NCBI GenBank assembly: GCA_039810085.1
Contig: JBDHWG010000025.1
Span: 1 to 64,000 of the forward strand
From: JBDHWG01 sp039810085
GTDB lineage: Bacteria > Chloroflexota > Anaerolineae > Epilineales > JAHCIE01
Direction: 5' to 3'
DNA: 64,000 bases
Positions within the stretch are counted from its first letter, which is position 1; each line of letters begins with the position of its first letter. Below, piece by piece: positions 40,710-48,093 of this stretch. The position numbers and the translations under genes are program-made. Under the pieces are notes generated by a model. That model was not told the origin of the DNA and did no database searches. It saw only the letters and a list, made by a program, of their open reading frames with translations.

Positions 40710-42701
40710 CTACGGCGCGATGGAGAGCGTCCCCAAATCGACCGCGTTCTCGCCGCTGCCGGGTACGGGGAGGCGCTCGCCCGTCGTGCGGCTGTACCAG
40801 CCAATCTGGACGTGGTACGCGCCGGGCGGCAGCGGCGGCAGCGGGCGACTCTCCACGATGCGCTCGCCGACACGCCAGCGTGATGTGGGGTACGTCGCCC
40901 CCAGCGGCTCGCCGTCGGCCTGGGCCACAGTCTGCCCATCCGGGCCAAGCACGTGGACGAACAGCGTCAGGTCGTCGGGCAGCGGCTGCAAGGCGCGCCA
41001 CATGAAGGTGACGCGGCCCGGTTCCACGCGGTAGCCCGCCAGGCCAATCGCGTCGCCGAAACGCACCTGGCCCGGCGTCATCCCCAGCGCCGAGCGCACC
41101 GTCCCTGGGTCGGGGGGCGTCCCCAGCGTGTACTGGGTCAGCAGCGGGTTGCCCTGCGCGTCCATGACCGTCTGTGGTGTTGCCCAGCGACCGATCTCCG
41201 TCGGTGTCTTGTCCTTCGCCCACATCACATAGGTCGCCGGGCCATCCGCCAGGACGAACCCTTTGCCGAAATCGTAGGCGCGCACGTCGCGGTCCTCGGT
41301 CAGGGCGCGCACCGTCGCGTGGTCGGCCAGGTCCGCCGTCGCGTAGACCACGCCCCGCGCCCCGTTGAGGACCGCCGCCGCATCCGCCTTGTCGGCGTCG
41401 TAGGCGTAGTACGGCTCCGGCCGGTTGGCGAACACGCCGAAGTAGTCCCACGTGGTCCACGCGAAGCTCAGGGCGATGACGCCGACCAGCGCCGCATCCG
41501 CCAGGACGCGCCGCCACTGCGCCAGCCACCCCCACCCCTGGACGAGCGCCGCCGCCGGGACGATGCACGCGACAGGCAGGATGCCGATGGCGCGCGAGAA
41601 GTTCGGCGCGTTGTCGGCGGCAATGGTCGGGAGCAGCATCACGGCGAGCCAGAGGAGTAGGAACAGTGGGACTTGTCCCTCTCCCCCGGCCCCTCTCCCA
41701 AAATGGGAGAGGGGAGTAAGACGGCTCTTCTCCTCCCCCTCCTCTCCCTTTATGGGAGAGGGGGTAGGGGGGTGAGGGACGAGCCGCCACACCAGCAGCG
41801 CCGCGCCCGCCAGGAACGCCAGGCCAACGAGCGGGTCGAACACCGGACGCCCGGCCAGGTTGCGCCACCACGCTGTATCGCCCTGGACGTTGAACATTCC
41901 CAGCGCGCGCACGACATTGGCGGCAACATCGGCCGGACCGACGGCGACTTCGCTCAGGTGCGAGGTGAACTGCGACGGGTGGGCGGCGAAGTAGACGGCC
42001 AGGGGCGCGACAGTGAGCGCAGCGACGCCAAGAGTCCACGCCAGCCCCGCCAGGTAGACGCGGCGGCGCGGCCGGTCGAGCCAGGCGAACAGGGTCAGGC
42101 TGACGAGGGGGACGAGGGGTAGGAGGCGCGCTGCCGTGCCGGTGTACACGGCGAGGCCAAGGGCCAGGCCGGCCAGGGCGAAGCACAGCGGGCGCGCGCG
42201 AACGATGCCGCGCCACAGCCAGCCCAGGAGGAGCGCTTCGAGGAACGGTAGGCTGATGGCGCGGATGCCGAAGCGGCTGAACAGGACGTGCCAGAACAGC
42301 GCCGCCAGGAGCGCGGCAGCGACGGCGGCGCTGAGGCGGGCGCGGGGCCAGGGCAGCGCCCTGGCGGCCCAGTAGGTGAGCGGGATGGTGGCGATGCCGA
42401 TGAGGGCGGACGCCAGCCGCAGCGGCAGAGCACCGGGGCCGAGGACGGCGACGAGGGCGGCCTGTCCGTAGCTATACAGCGCCTCGCGGCCGGCGTTATC
42501 CGGCAGGAACAGGGGCCGCGCGCCGTCGAGGATGCGCTGAGCGTCGATGAGGTTGTAAGCCTCGTCCACGGAGAGGCCGGGCGGGAAGCGGTCGAGGCGC
42601 CACAGCCGCAGCGCCGCCCCGACGACGACGGCGACGCCGACGAGCCAGGCCGCCCACCGCGCTATCCCGCTGTCCTTCTCAACCTCCGTCTCAGGAGCCA
42701 T
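40710..42701 (-). CDS. Membrane glycosyltransferase of the PMT/ArnT (GT39/83) type
   Basis: 663-aa polytopic protein. The first outside loop holds GLSVDEAYN, whose Asp46-Glu47 is the catalytic acidic pair typical of the GT-C fold (ArnT, PMT). About 10-11 helices follow, and then an outside C-terminal domain (about 480-663). Residues about 307-342 (PSPIKGEEGEE, LSHFGRGAGGEGQ) are a translated copy of the GC-rich palindromic repeat, inserted in frame between helices. The likely donor is a polyprenyl-phosphate sugar; the acceptor is unknown. Confidence 0.8.
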   Translation of the reverse strand: MAPETEVEKDSGIARWAAWLVGVAVVVGAALRLWRLDRFPPGLSVDEAYNLIDAQRILDGARPLFLPDNAGREALYSYGQAALVAVLGPGALPLRLASALIGIATIPLTYWAARALPWPRARLSAAVAAALLAALFWHVLFSRFGIRAISLPFLEALLLGWLWRGIVRARPLCFALAGLALGLAVYTGTAARLLPLVPLVSLTLFAWLDRPRRRVYLAGLAWTLGVAALTVAPLAVYFAAHPSQFTSHLSEVAVGPADVAANVVRALGMFNVQGDTAWWRNLAGRPVFDPLVGLAFLAGAALLVWRLVPHPPTPSPIKGEEGEEKSRLTPLSHFGRGAGGEGQVPLFLLLWLAVMLLPTIAADNAPNFSRAIGILPVACIVPAAALVQGWGWLAQWRRVLADAALVGVIALSFAWTTWDYFGVFANRPEPYYAYDADKADAAAVLNGARGVVYATADLADHATVRALTEDRDVRAYDFGKGFVLADGPATYVMWAKDKTPTEIGRWATPQTVMDAQGNPLLTQYTLGTPPDPGTVRSALGMTPGQVRFGDAIGLAGYRVEPGRVTFMWRALQPLPDDLTLFVHVLGPDGQTVAQADGEPLGATYPTSRWRVGERIVESRPLPPLPPGAYHVQIGWYSRTTGERLPVPGSGENAVDLGTLSIAP
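41677..41780. repeat. GC-rich palindromic repeat inside a glycosyltransferase gene
   Basis: CCCCTCTCCCAAAATGGGAG and CTCTCCCTTTATGGGAGAG form two hairpins, homologous to 8913-9016. It keeps the host frame open and encodes about 35 residues in a loop. Confidence 0.8.
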
Positions 42702-42728
42702 TCATATCGCCCCTGCGATGCGGCCCGC

Positions 42729-42955
42729 TGTCAACGGATAGAAACGGATAGCCACAGATAGACATGATATTCTCACAAGGCCACCCGTTCATCCGTTCCC
42801 CCATCCGTTGACAGCCCGATCGCAGCCCAGATGCCTCGTGCCTCGGCATAACAGCGCGCGTGAGCCGCCAGAAGCCAACCACGGAACACGCGGAATACAC
42901 GGGAACAGACAGAGCCTATCCCGTTTCCGTGTATTCCGTGCCTTCCGTGGTAAGC
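42729..42955. repeat. Three stacked palindromic repeats in a 321-bp gap
   Basis: TGTCAACGGAT...ATCCGTTGACA-like ends at 42729-42814. An inverted CGCTGTTATGCCGAGG relative of the 3067 family is at 42825-42857. ACCACGGAACACGCGGAATA paired with TATTCCGTGCCTTCCGTGGT is at 42879-42955. No gene is seen in this gap. Confidence 0.75.
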
Positions 42956-43022
42956 CTCTTAGTACACGCCTTGCCGGCTGACGCCACCGAATGGGAAGTA
43001 TACTCGCGCTGTCTTAGCGGGG

Positions 43023-43913
43023 CTAGTCCTTCTCGCCCTCCAACAGCGCCTTCGCCTTGATAAGCTCCTCGCGCTGCTGCTCGGTGATGGTCGGGTACTG
43101 CGGGTCGATCTCCTGGAGCTTCGCGCCAACGATGGCAGCGACGGCGAGGCGGGCGAACCACTTGCGGTCGGCGGGCACGACGTACCACGGCGCCCACTCG
43201 GTGCTCGTGTTGTTGAACACCTTCTCGTAGGCGTCCTGGTAGTCGTCCCAGAAGCCGCGCTCCCTGACGTCAGCGGCCGAGAACTTCCAGTTCTTGTCCG
43301 GCTTGTTGATGCGCTCCAGGAAGCGCTCCTTCTGCTCCTCTTTAGACACGTTCAGGAAAATTTTCACGATCTCGATGCCGTTGCCGACAAGATATTTCTC
43401 GAAGTTGTTGATGTCCTCGTAGCGGCGCTTCCAGATATGGTTCTCCAGCGTCTCCTTCGGGAGCTGCTGCTTCGCCAGGATCTCCGGGTGAACGCGCGCC
43501 ACCAGCACTTCCTCATAGTAGGAGCGATTGAAGATGCCGATGCGCCCGCGCTCCGGCAGCGCCCTGAAGCTGCGCCAGAGGAAGTCGTGGTCCAGCTCCT
43601 CGCTGCTCGGCTGCTTGAAGCTGTACACCTGCACGCCCTGCGGGTTCAACCCGGTCATGACGTGCTTGATAGCGCCGTCTTTGCCCGCCGCGTCCATCGC
43701 CTGGAGGATGACGAGCAGAGCATAGATGTTCTGCGCGTACAGCTTGTCCTGGTACTCGGCGAGCGTCTCAATGCCTTCGGTCAGCAGCTCGTCCGCATTG
43801 TCCTTGTCGATCTTGATATCTTCGGGGAGGAAGTCGGGCTTGTAGTCCTTCTTGAGCGATATTTGGTCTCCCGGCGGCACGATGAAGGGCTTGACAAATT
43901 TCTTGAGGTCCAT
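43023..43913 (-). CDS. ppk2: Polyphosphate kinase 2 family phosphotransferase
   Basis: 296-aa cytoplasmic enzyme that transfers phosphate between polyphosphate and nucleotides. Walker A is QAMDAAGKDG (K78), followed by IKHVMTGLNPQGVQVYSFK in the lid region, FNRSYYEEVLVARVHPE (Walker B-like), and NKPDKNWKFSAADVRER near residue 208. The pattern MDAAGKDG...LPERGRIGIFNRSYYEEVL fits class III PPK2, which can phosphorylate AMP and ADP; class is inferred from pattern. It is monocistronic, with a decayed HTH relic upstream. Confidence 0.93.
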   Translation of the reverse strand: MDLKKFVKPFIVPPGDQISLKKDYKPDFLPEDIKIDKDNADELLTEGIETLAEYQDKLYAQNIYALLVILQAMDAAGKDGAIKHVMTGLNPQGVQVYSFKQPSSEELDHDFLWRSFRALPERGRIGIFNRSYYEEVLVARVHPEILAKQQLPKETLENHIWKRRYEDINNFEKYLVGNGIEIVKIFLNVSKEEQKERFLERINKPDKNWKFSAADVRERGFWDDYQDAYEKVFNNTSTEWAPWYVVPADRKWFARLAVAAIVGAKLQEIDPQYPTITEQQREELIKAKALLEGEKD

Positions 43914-43930
43914 ATGACAGCGACTCCTTG

Positions 43931-44075
43931 CTATTCCCAGGGGATATCCAGCGCCTCCGCCAGCTTGCGCAGGGTATGCCGGTAGAGTTCCTTTGTAGCA
44001 AGGTTAGGACCTTGGTGCAATGCTCCACGGCCAACTGAGTGATCCGGTCGGTATCTTTGAGCGTATCTTGGGCTG
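43931..44075 (-). pseudogene. Relic of an XRE-type helix-turn-helix gene
   Basis: Two frames together read ITQLAVEHCTKVLT and then ATKELYRHTLRKLAEALDIP before a stop. The second piece is the typical third part of an XRE domain (TLRKLAEAL). A frameshift near 44005 separates them, and no full gene remains. It lies in the 340-bp gap between ppk2 and the protease gene. Confidence 0.35.
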
Positions 44076-44176
44076 CCCCATGACGTCAGTATATCAGAGA
44101 CCACCCGCCTCCGCAATCTCCCTGCTCACCTTTACAACATCCCCCTTATTTTTGTCACCCGTCTGTAAGGGCATCA

Positions 44177-44204
44177 TTGACAAGAGTTGATTTTTGAGTA
44201 AACT
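44177..44204 (+). promoter_or_regulatory. Putative promoter of the trypsin-like protease
   Basis: TTGACA (44177-44182, perfect), 16-base spacer, TAAACT (44199-44204, two mismatches). The leader is about 45 bases. Confidence 0.5.
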
Positions 44205-44253
44205 GATGGCGCGTCGGTGGATGGTCGTATCATAATCATGAATGGAGATCATG

Positions 44254-45423
44254 ATGAAACAGAAGTCTTTTTGGGTTGGGGCGCTCATTTTGGCGCTAGC
44301 ACTGCTAATCGGGGCATTGGCGGGCGTTGTATTGCCGACGGCGGCGCACGCCCAGGGCTGCGAGTATCGGCTCGGCTTCAAGGCCATCCACGACCAGATT
44401 CCCAACATCGTTGGCGCGTGCAAGACCGATGAGAAGTACGACGAGCGGGGCAACTCGCTCCAGGAGACGGCGAACGGCCTGATGGAGTGGCGCAAGGCCG
44501 ACAACTTCACCGCCTTCACCGACGGCTACCGCACCTGGGTCAACGGGCCATGCGGTATCGAGCAGCGCCTGAATACCCAGCGCTTCCCGTGGGAGGCCAA
44601 CCCGGAGGGGCTGACCGTCGTGTCGAGCCGCTGCGGCGCGGCCCCGGCGGTTCAGGTGGCCCCCGCGCCACAGGCGCCGGCGCAAAGCCCGGTCGTCACC
44701 TCAGACGCCGACACGGAGACGATAACCGAGGGGAATTATAAAGTCACCGCCGTCCGCCGGCTTTCGCCTCCGCCCGCTCAGCTCACCGGCGACGTGAGCA
44801 AGCGCGTGGATGAAGCGACGGTGCAGCTCGTCGTCCTCACGCCCAATACCATCGCCATCGGCACGGGCACCGTCGTCGGCGCGGACGGGCGGACCATCCT
44901 GACGGCGTTCCACGTCGTCGGCGACAATGACACGGGCAAAATTAATAGCCCGATGGTGATCGCCGTCGGCCCGTACCTGGACTACACCCTGCGGGCAAAG
45001 GTCGTCGCGGCCGACGCCGAGAATGACCTGGCGCTGCTCCACGTCGAGGACAAGCAGGGCTTCAACGGCTTCACGCACCTGGCCCTGACGGACTCGGACG
45101 CGACGCAGCTCGGCCAGCCGCTGTACGTCTACAGCTATCCGGGCCGACGCGAAGGCGGTCTAGCTCGCTCGACCGGCGGCCTGGTCATGGCCCTGGCGAA
45201 CACCGGCGGCTCCCGCCTGACCCTGTTCACCGAAGCGCAGGCCTCGCCCGGCTCCAGCGGCGGTGTCGTGGTCAACGCGCAGGGCGACGTGGTGGGCATC
45301 ATCACCCTGGGGGTGAAGCTCGTACACGGCATCGACCGCCCCGGCTTGCCGACGATCACGCAGCTGACCGGCTTCGTCCCCATCAACCTGGCGAAGCCCC
45401 TGCTGGCCCAGGTCGGGCAGTAG
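44254..45423 (+). CDS. Secreted trypsin-like serine protease
   Basis: 389-aa exported S1-type protease with an HtrA-like core but no PDZ domain. The signal peptide has a KQK n-region and a hydrophobic core and ends AHA before QG. Residues about 36-130 are a Cys-containing N-terminal domain (four cysteines), followed by a Pro/Ala linker. The protease domain carries the triad H220 (TAFHVVG), D258 (ENDLALL) and S335 (PGSSGGVVV). GGAG lies six bases before the ATG at 44254, better placed than upstream ATGs at 44242 and 44251. The substrate is unknown. Confidence 0.87.
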   Translation: MKQKSFWVGALILALALLIGALAGVVLPTAAHAQGCEYRLGFKAIHDQIPNIVGACKTDEKYDERGNSLQETANGLMEWRKADNFTAFTDGYRTWVNGPCGIEQRLNTQRFPWEANPEGLTVVSSRCGAAPAVQVAPAPQAPAQSPVVTSDADTETITEGNYKVTAVRRLSPPPAQLTGDVSKRVDEATVQLVVLTPNTIAIGTGTVVGADGRTILTAFHVVGDNDTGKINSPMVIAVGPYLDYTLRAKVVAADAENDLALLHVEDKQGFNGFTHLALTDSDATQLGQPLYVYSYPGRREGGLARSTGGLVMALANTGGSRLTLFTEAQASPGSSGGVVVNAQGDVVGIITLGVKLVHGIDRPGLPTITQLTGFVPINLAKPLLAQVGQ

Positions 45424-45446
45424 GGCGCCGCCGCGAAGACTTTGGA

Positions 45447-45600
45447 CCGCGAAGCTCACGAAAGGCCGCGAAAGGCGCGAAAGGGATATGCCGCAGCATG
45501 TCTCTTCGCGCCTTTCCGTCTCTGCCCCTAAAACAAGCTGTGGTTGTCATGCTGAGCGAAAGCGAAGCATCCCCTCGCTGGCGGCTGCGCTTAGTCTGCC
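45447..45600. repeat. Palindromic repeats in the gap after the protease gene
   Basis: ACCGCGAAGCTCACGAAAGG and GCGAAAGGCGCGAAAGG face TTCGCGCCTTTCCGTCTCTG (45447-45522), an imperfect inverted repeat. It is followed by the diverged half-repeat GTCATGCTGAGCGAAAGCG near 45547. The remainder to 45709 shows no feature. Confidence 0.55.
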
Positions 45601-45709
45601 CAGGGAGTGCGCGGGCGTGGCGGCTGCCCGTTTGTGGAACCTGAGCCATAGGACCACTCCTTCCCACTCAACAAGTTGAGCGCAGGCGCTGGCAATGTGC
45701 GTAGAAAGG

Positions 45710-46666
45710 TCACAATGAGGACAGCCAGCGCGAGATGGAGGCTACCTGATTGATCTCGTTTAGGTTGGCGGCGTTGGACAGCTCTCCGCTTTGGAGATCT
45801 CTCCAAATCTCATTCGCCATGCGCTTTTCGATAGCGGCTCCAATGAAGAAAGTATGTGGCGAGTATTCCGTGTCTGCGAAGGCGTCGCGGATGCGGTTGA
45901 GAGCCGTCCGCGCCGTTTTCCAATGCTCGTCTGCGCCGGCCGGGTCAATGCCGCCCTTGAGCTCACCGAGCGCAATGTAGAAAGCAGGCGTGTCGTACCC
46001 GTAGGCCTTGAGCCGCTCGGGGCTAACGTCGAACAAGCACATGTCCACGTTACTCTTGACCATCGGCGCCCAGAGATTATAGAGCAGGGTGCGCGGCTGA
46101 CCATCCACTTCCCATGCCAGCCCGCGCACAGACGTATCTATCTCCCAGTCTCCGTTGGGCATCAACGACCACTGCGACTTGGCATCTTGCCATCTATATT
46201 TGACACCCGCGATTCTGAGAGCAGCGACAATGGCTTCCGTCAGTTTTCGCTGCGCCAATACACCGCCGACGTTCCGCATCGAGCCGCCGAGAGTATCGCC
46301 GCGAGTTAGTAGAAACCTAAAGACCAGCTCCTCAACGAACTTATCGCCAGCCGGTTCAAGAAAGCTCTTGATAAGCTCCTCGATGGCTTTGAGCTTGTCC
46401 TGCGGCTGCAAATGATTCAAAGCTTTGTCGGATAGCCCAGCGGCCGTAAGAAGCCCCGCCTCAATGCCTTTGATAGTCAACAGATCGGCAGGCGTCTTGG
46501 CTTGTGACGCAGCTTGTTGGAGTTGTCTGGCTTGGGCGACAAAAGGAGTAGCTCGTCGGTTCTTCTCTAGCGCCAGTGAGACAAAGCCAGCGCGCGTAGC
46601 TTCATAGCTTGTTACAAGATCATCGCTAGAGCGAAGGTGGCTGAGATAGGGAGCGTTTGGAGTCAA
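45710..46666 (-). CDS. Type II restriction endonuclease, AvaI/BsoBI family
   Basis: 318-aa protein resembling AvaI and BsoBI, which cut CYCGRG. LVTSYEATRAGFVSLALEKN, ATPFVAQARQLQQAAS, FLEPAGDKFVEELVFRFLLT, RGDTLGGSMRNVGG and EIDTSVRGLAWEVDGQPRTL are the matching blocks. The start is uncertain: TTG at 46666 overlaps the methyltransferase stop (TTGA) and has GGAG six bases upstream; GTG at 46690 is the longer choice. Coupling after the methyltransferase would delay nuclease production. Its GC content is lower than that of flanking genes. The recognition site is inferred from the family. Confidence 0.82.
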   Translation of the reverse strand: MTPNAPYLSHLRSSDDLVTSYEATRAGFVSLALEKNRRATPFVAQARQLQQAASQAKTPADLLTIKGIEAGLLTAAGLSDKALNHLQPQDKLKAIEELIKSFLEPAGDKFVEELVFRFLLTRGDTLGGSMRNVGGVLAQRKLTEAIVAALRIAGVKYRWQDAKSQWSLMPNGDWEIDTSVRGLAWEVDGQPRTLLYNLWAPMVKSNVDMCLFDVSPERLKAYGYDTPAFYIALGELKGGIDPAGADEHWKTARTALNRIRDAFADTEYSPHTFFIGAAIEKRMANEIWRDLQSGELSNAANLNEINQVASISRWLSSL

Positions 46667-48069
46667 ACCTTTCTCCACACGTAGACGCACTTTCGCAATG
46701 CTTCCCGTCCATGCTCGCCCATCTGCTGACTGCTGTTGCCTTTGCCATTTGGGAGCACAAGGATATTCTCGACGGCAAAGCCAAGCTGTTCAGCGATAGC
46801 AGACAGTATCATGTCAACTGAGATGCTGGCGCCTGCGTACCGAACATTGTCGTTGACCATAAGCAGTGGGGCATTGGGTTTCAGAACACGAGAGCACTCG
46901 GCAATTACACAGGCCATCTCGTAGAAGTAACCCCGAACCATCCTGGGAATACCATTATTGTTCAGACTACCCTGTGCTTTCTGATTCTCTAGATATTGAA
47001 GGATAGTCTGCAAGAGATGCTGCTGGTCGGCCGCCGCCAGCGCTTTAGTCCACTTCGGGTTGATTGCCAACAGGTCTTTGGCGCGGTTCTCGACGGTGCA
47101 GCTAAGCATCTCTTGCCTTAACTTGGTCAATTCCTTCTCGCTTGTACCAAGTAACGCTAATTCGAGAGCATATGTCCTGGTATAGTCGTATCGGTTGCAA
47201 TAGGGAGGTGAGGTAATAATGGCATCATACTCATTGTCGACCAAACTCGGCATGATCGTTAGGCAAGAACCCTCGATGAGCGAGATGCGACCGGGGAGCT
47301 TTTCAACGGCGAATAGGTCTACCTGCTTCGCAGATGGCTTTAGGTCAGCGATGATTTCTTCGAGTTTACTACAAATAGCCTGCTCGAAACTCAGAATCTC
47401 CCCTTTGTCAAAAGGCTTTGTCCCCTGTCTGCGTCCGGAACGGTAATCCCAGCGGAGGTACTGGCCGTCTTTTCGCGTGTAGCTGATGGACTCTAATACG
47501 CATAGGAGTGCGAAGCGCAAAACGGCACGAACGCGGGGAGCTTCGCTGTCCGAAGCGCTCAAATACCTCTCGATTGAGGTCTTAGTCTCTGATGGATAAG
47601 CCCCGCCTGTAATTCGCAGTTCATGTAGGGGGATTGTAGCGTTGACCTGCGCCCAGGGACATGACCTGGACCACGTGCGCAAGAAGTCAAGGTCTTGCCC
47701 TGTGAACTCCGTGTCTAGAAGCGTCTTCGTCTCGATAATCTGTTGGCCGATGGGCAACAGTTCGATGCCATCCGCATCAAGCCCCATCAATGACGCCGCG
47801 AATAACGCAGTACCACTACCTGCGAACGGATCCAGAATCTTGCCGTCGACTACTTTGTACTTTTCAAGCAGGTACTCGACAAGAGATGCTGAGAATGCCT
47901 CCTTGTACTTATACCAGCGGTAGACAGGCCTATTCTTGTTAGCCTGGAAGCTGACGAGAGGGCGCGTGAGCGCTGGTTGAACCCGAAACTTCTCTTTGAA
48001 ATGCTCCAAAAGAAGCTGATCGAGGTGATCAATTTCACCCAAGCTAACGTCTTGAGTCGTGAGCGACAT
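46663..48069 (-). CDS. Modification DNA methyltransferase of the AvaI-type system
   Basis: 468-aa amino-methyltransferase that protects the cognate restriction site. S-adenosylmethionine motif I is ILDPFAGSGTAL (residues 78-89), and catalytic motif IV is TSPPY near residue 286, the order of beta-class-like enzymes. SPPY suggests N4-cytosine methylation, which fits AvaI/BsoBI partners. A sampled 60-base line (46741-46800) is 30/60 G+C, against 39/60 in the DinG gene (48781-48840), so the pair looks acquired. It starts 24 bases after the DinG stop in the same direction. Confidence 0.87.
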   Translation of the reverse strand: MSLTTQDVSLGEIDHLDQLLLEHFKEKFRVQPALTRPLVSFQANKNRPVYRWYKYKEAFSASLVEYLLEKYKVVDGKILDPFAGSGTALFAASLMGLDADGIELLPIGQQIIETKTLLDTEFTGQDLDFLRTWSRSCPWAQVNATIPLHELRITGGAYPSETKTSIERYLSASDSEAPRVRAVLRFALLCVLESISYTRKDGQYLRWDYRSGRRQGTKPFDKGEILSFEQAICSKLEEIIADLKPSAKQVDLFAVEKLPGRISLIEGSCLTIMPSLVDNEYDAIITSPPYCNRYDYTRTYALELALLGTSEKELTKLRQEMLSCTVENRAKDLLAINPKWTKALAAADQQHLLQTILQYLENQKAQGSLNNNGIPRMVRGYFYEMACVIAECSRVLKPNAPLLMVNDNVRYAGASISVDMILSAIAEQLGFAVENILVLPNGKGNSSQQMGEHGREALRKCVYVWRKV

Positions 48070-48093
48070 GTCGAGAATCTCTAGAGTGGGCGT

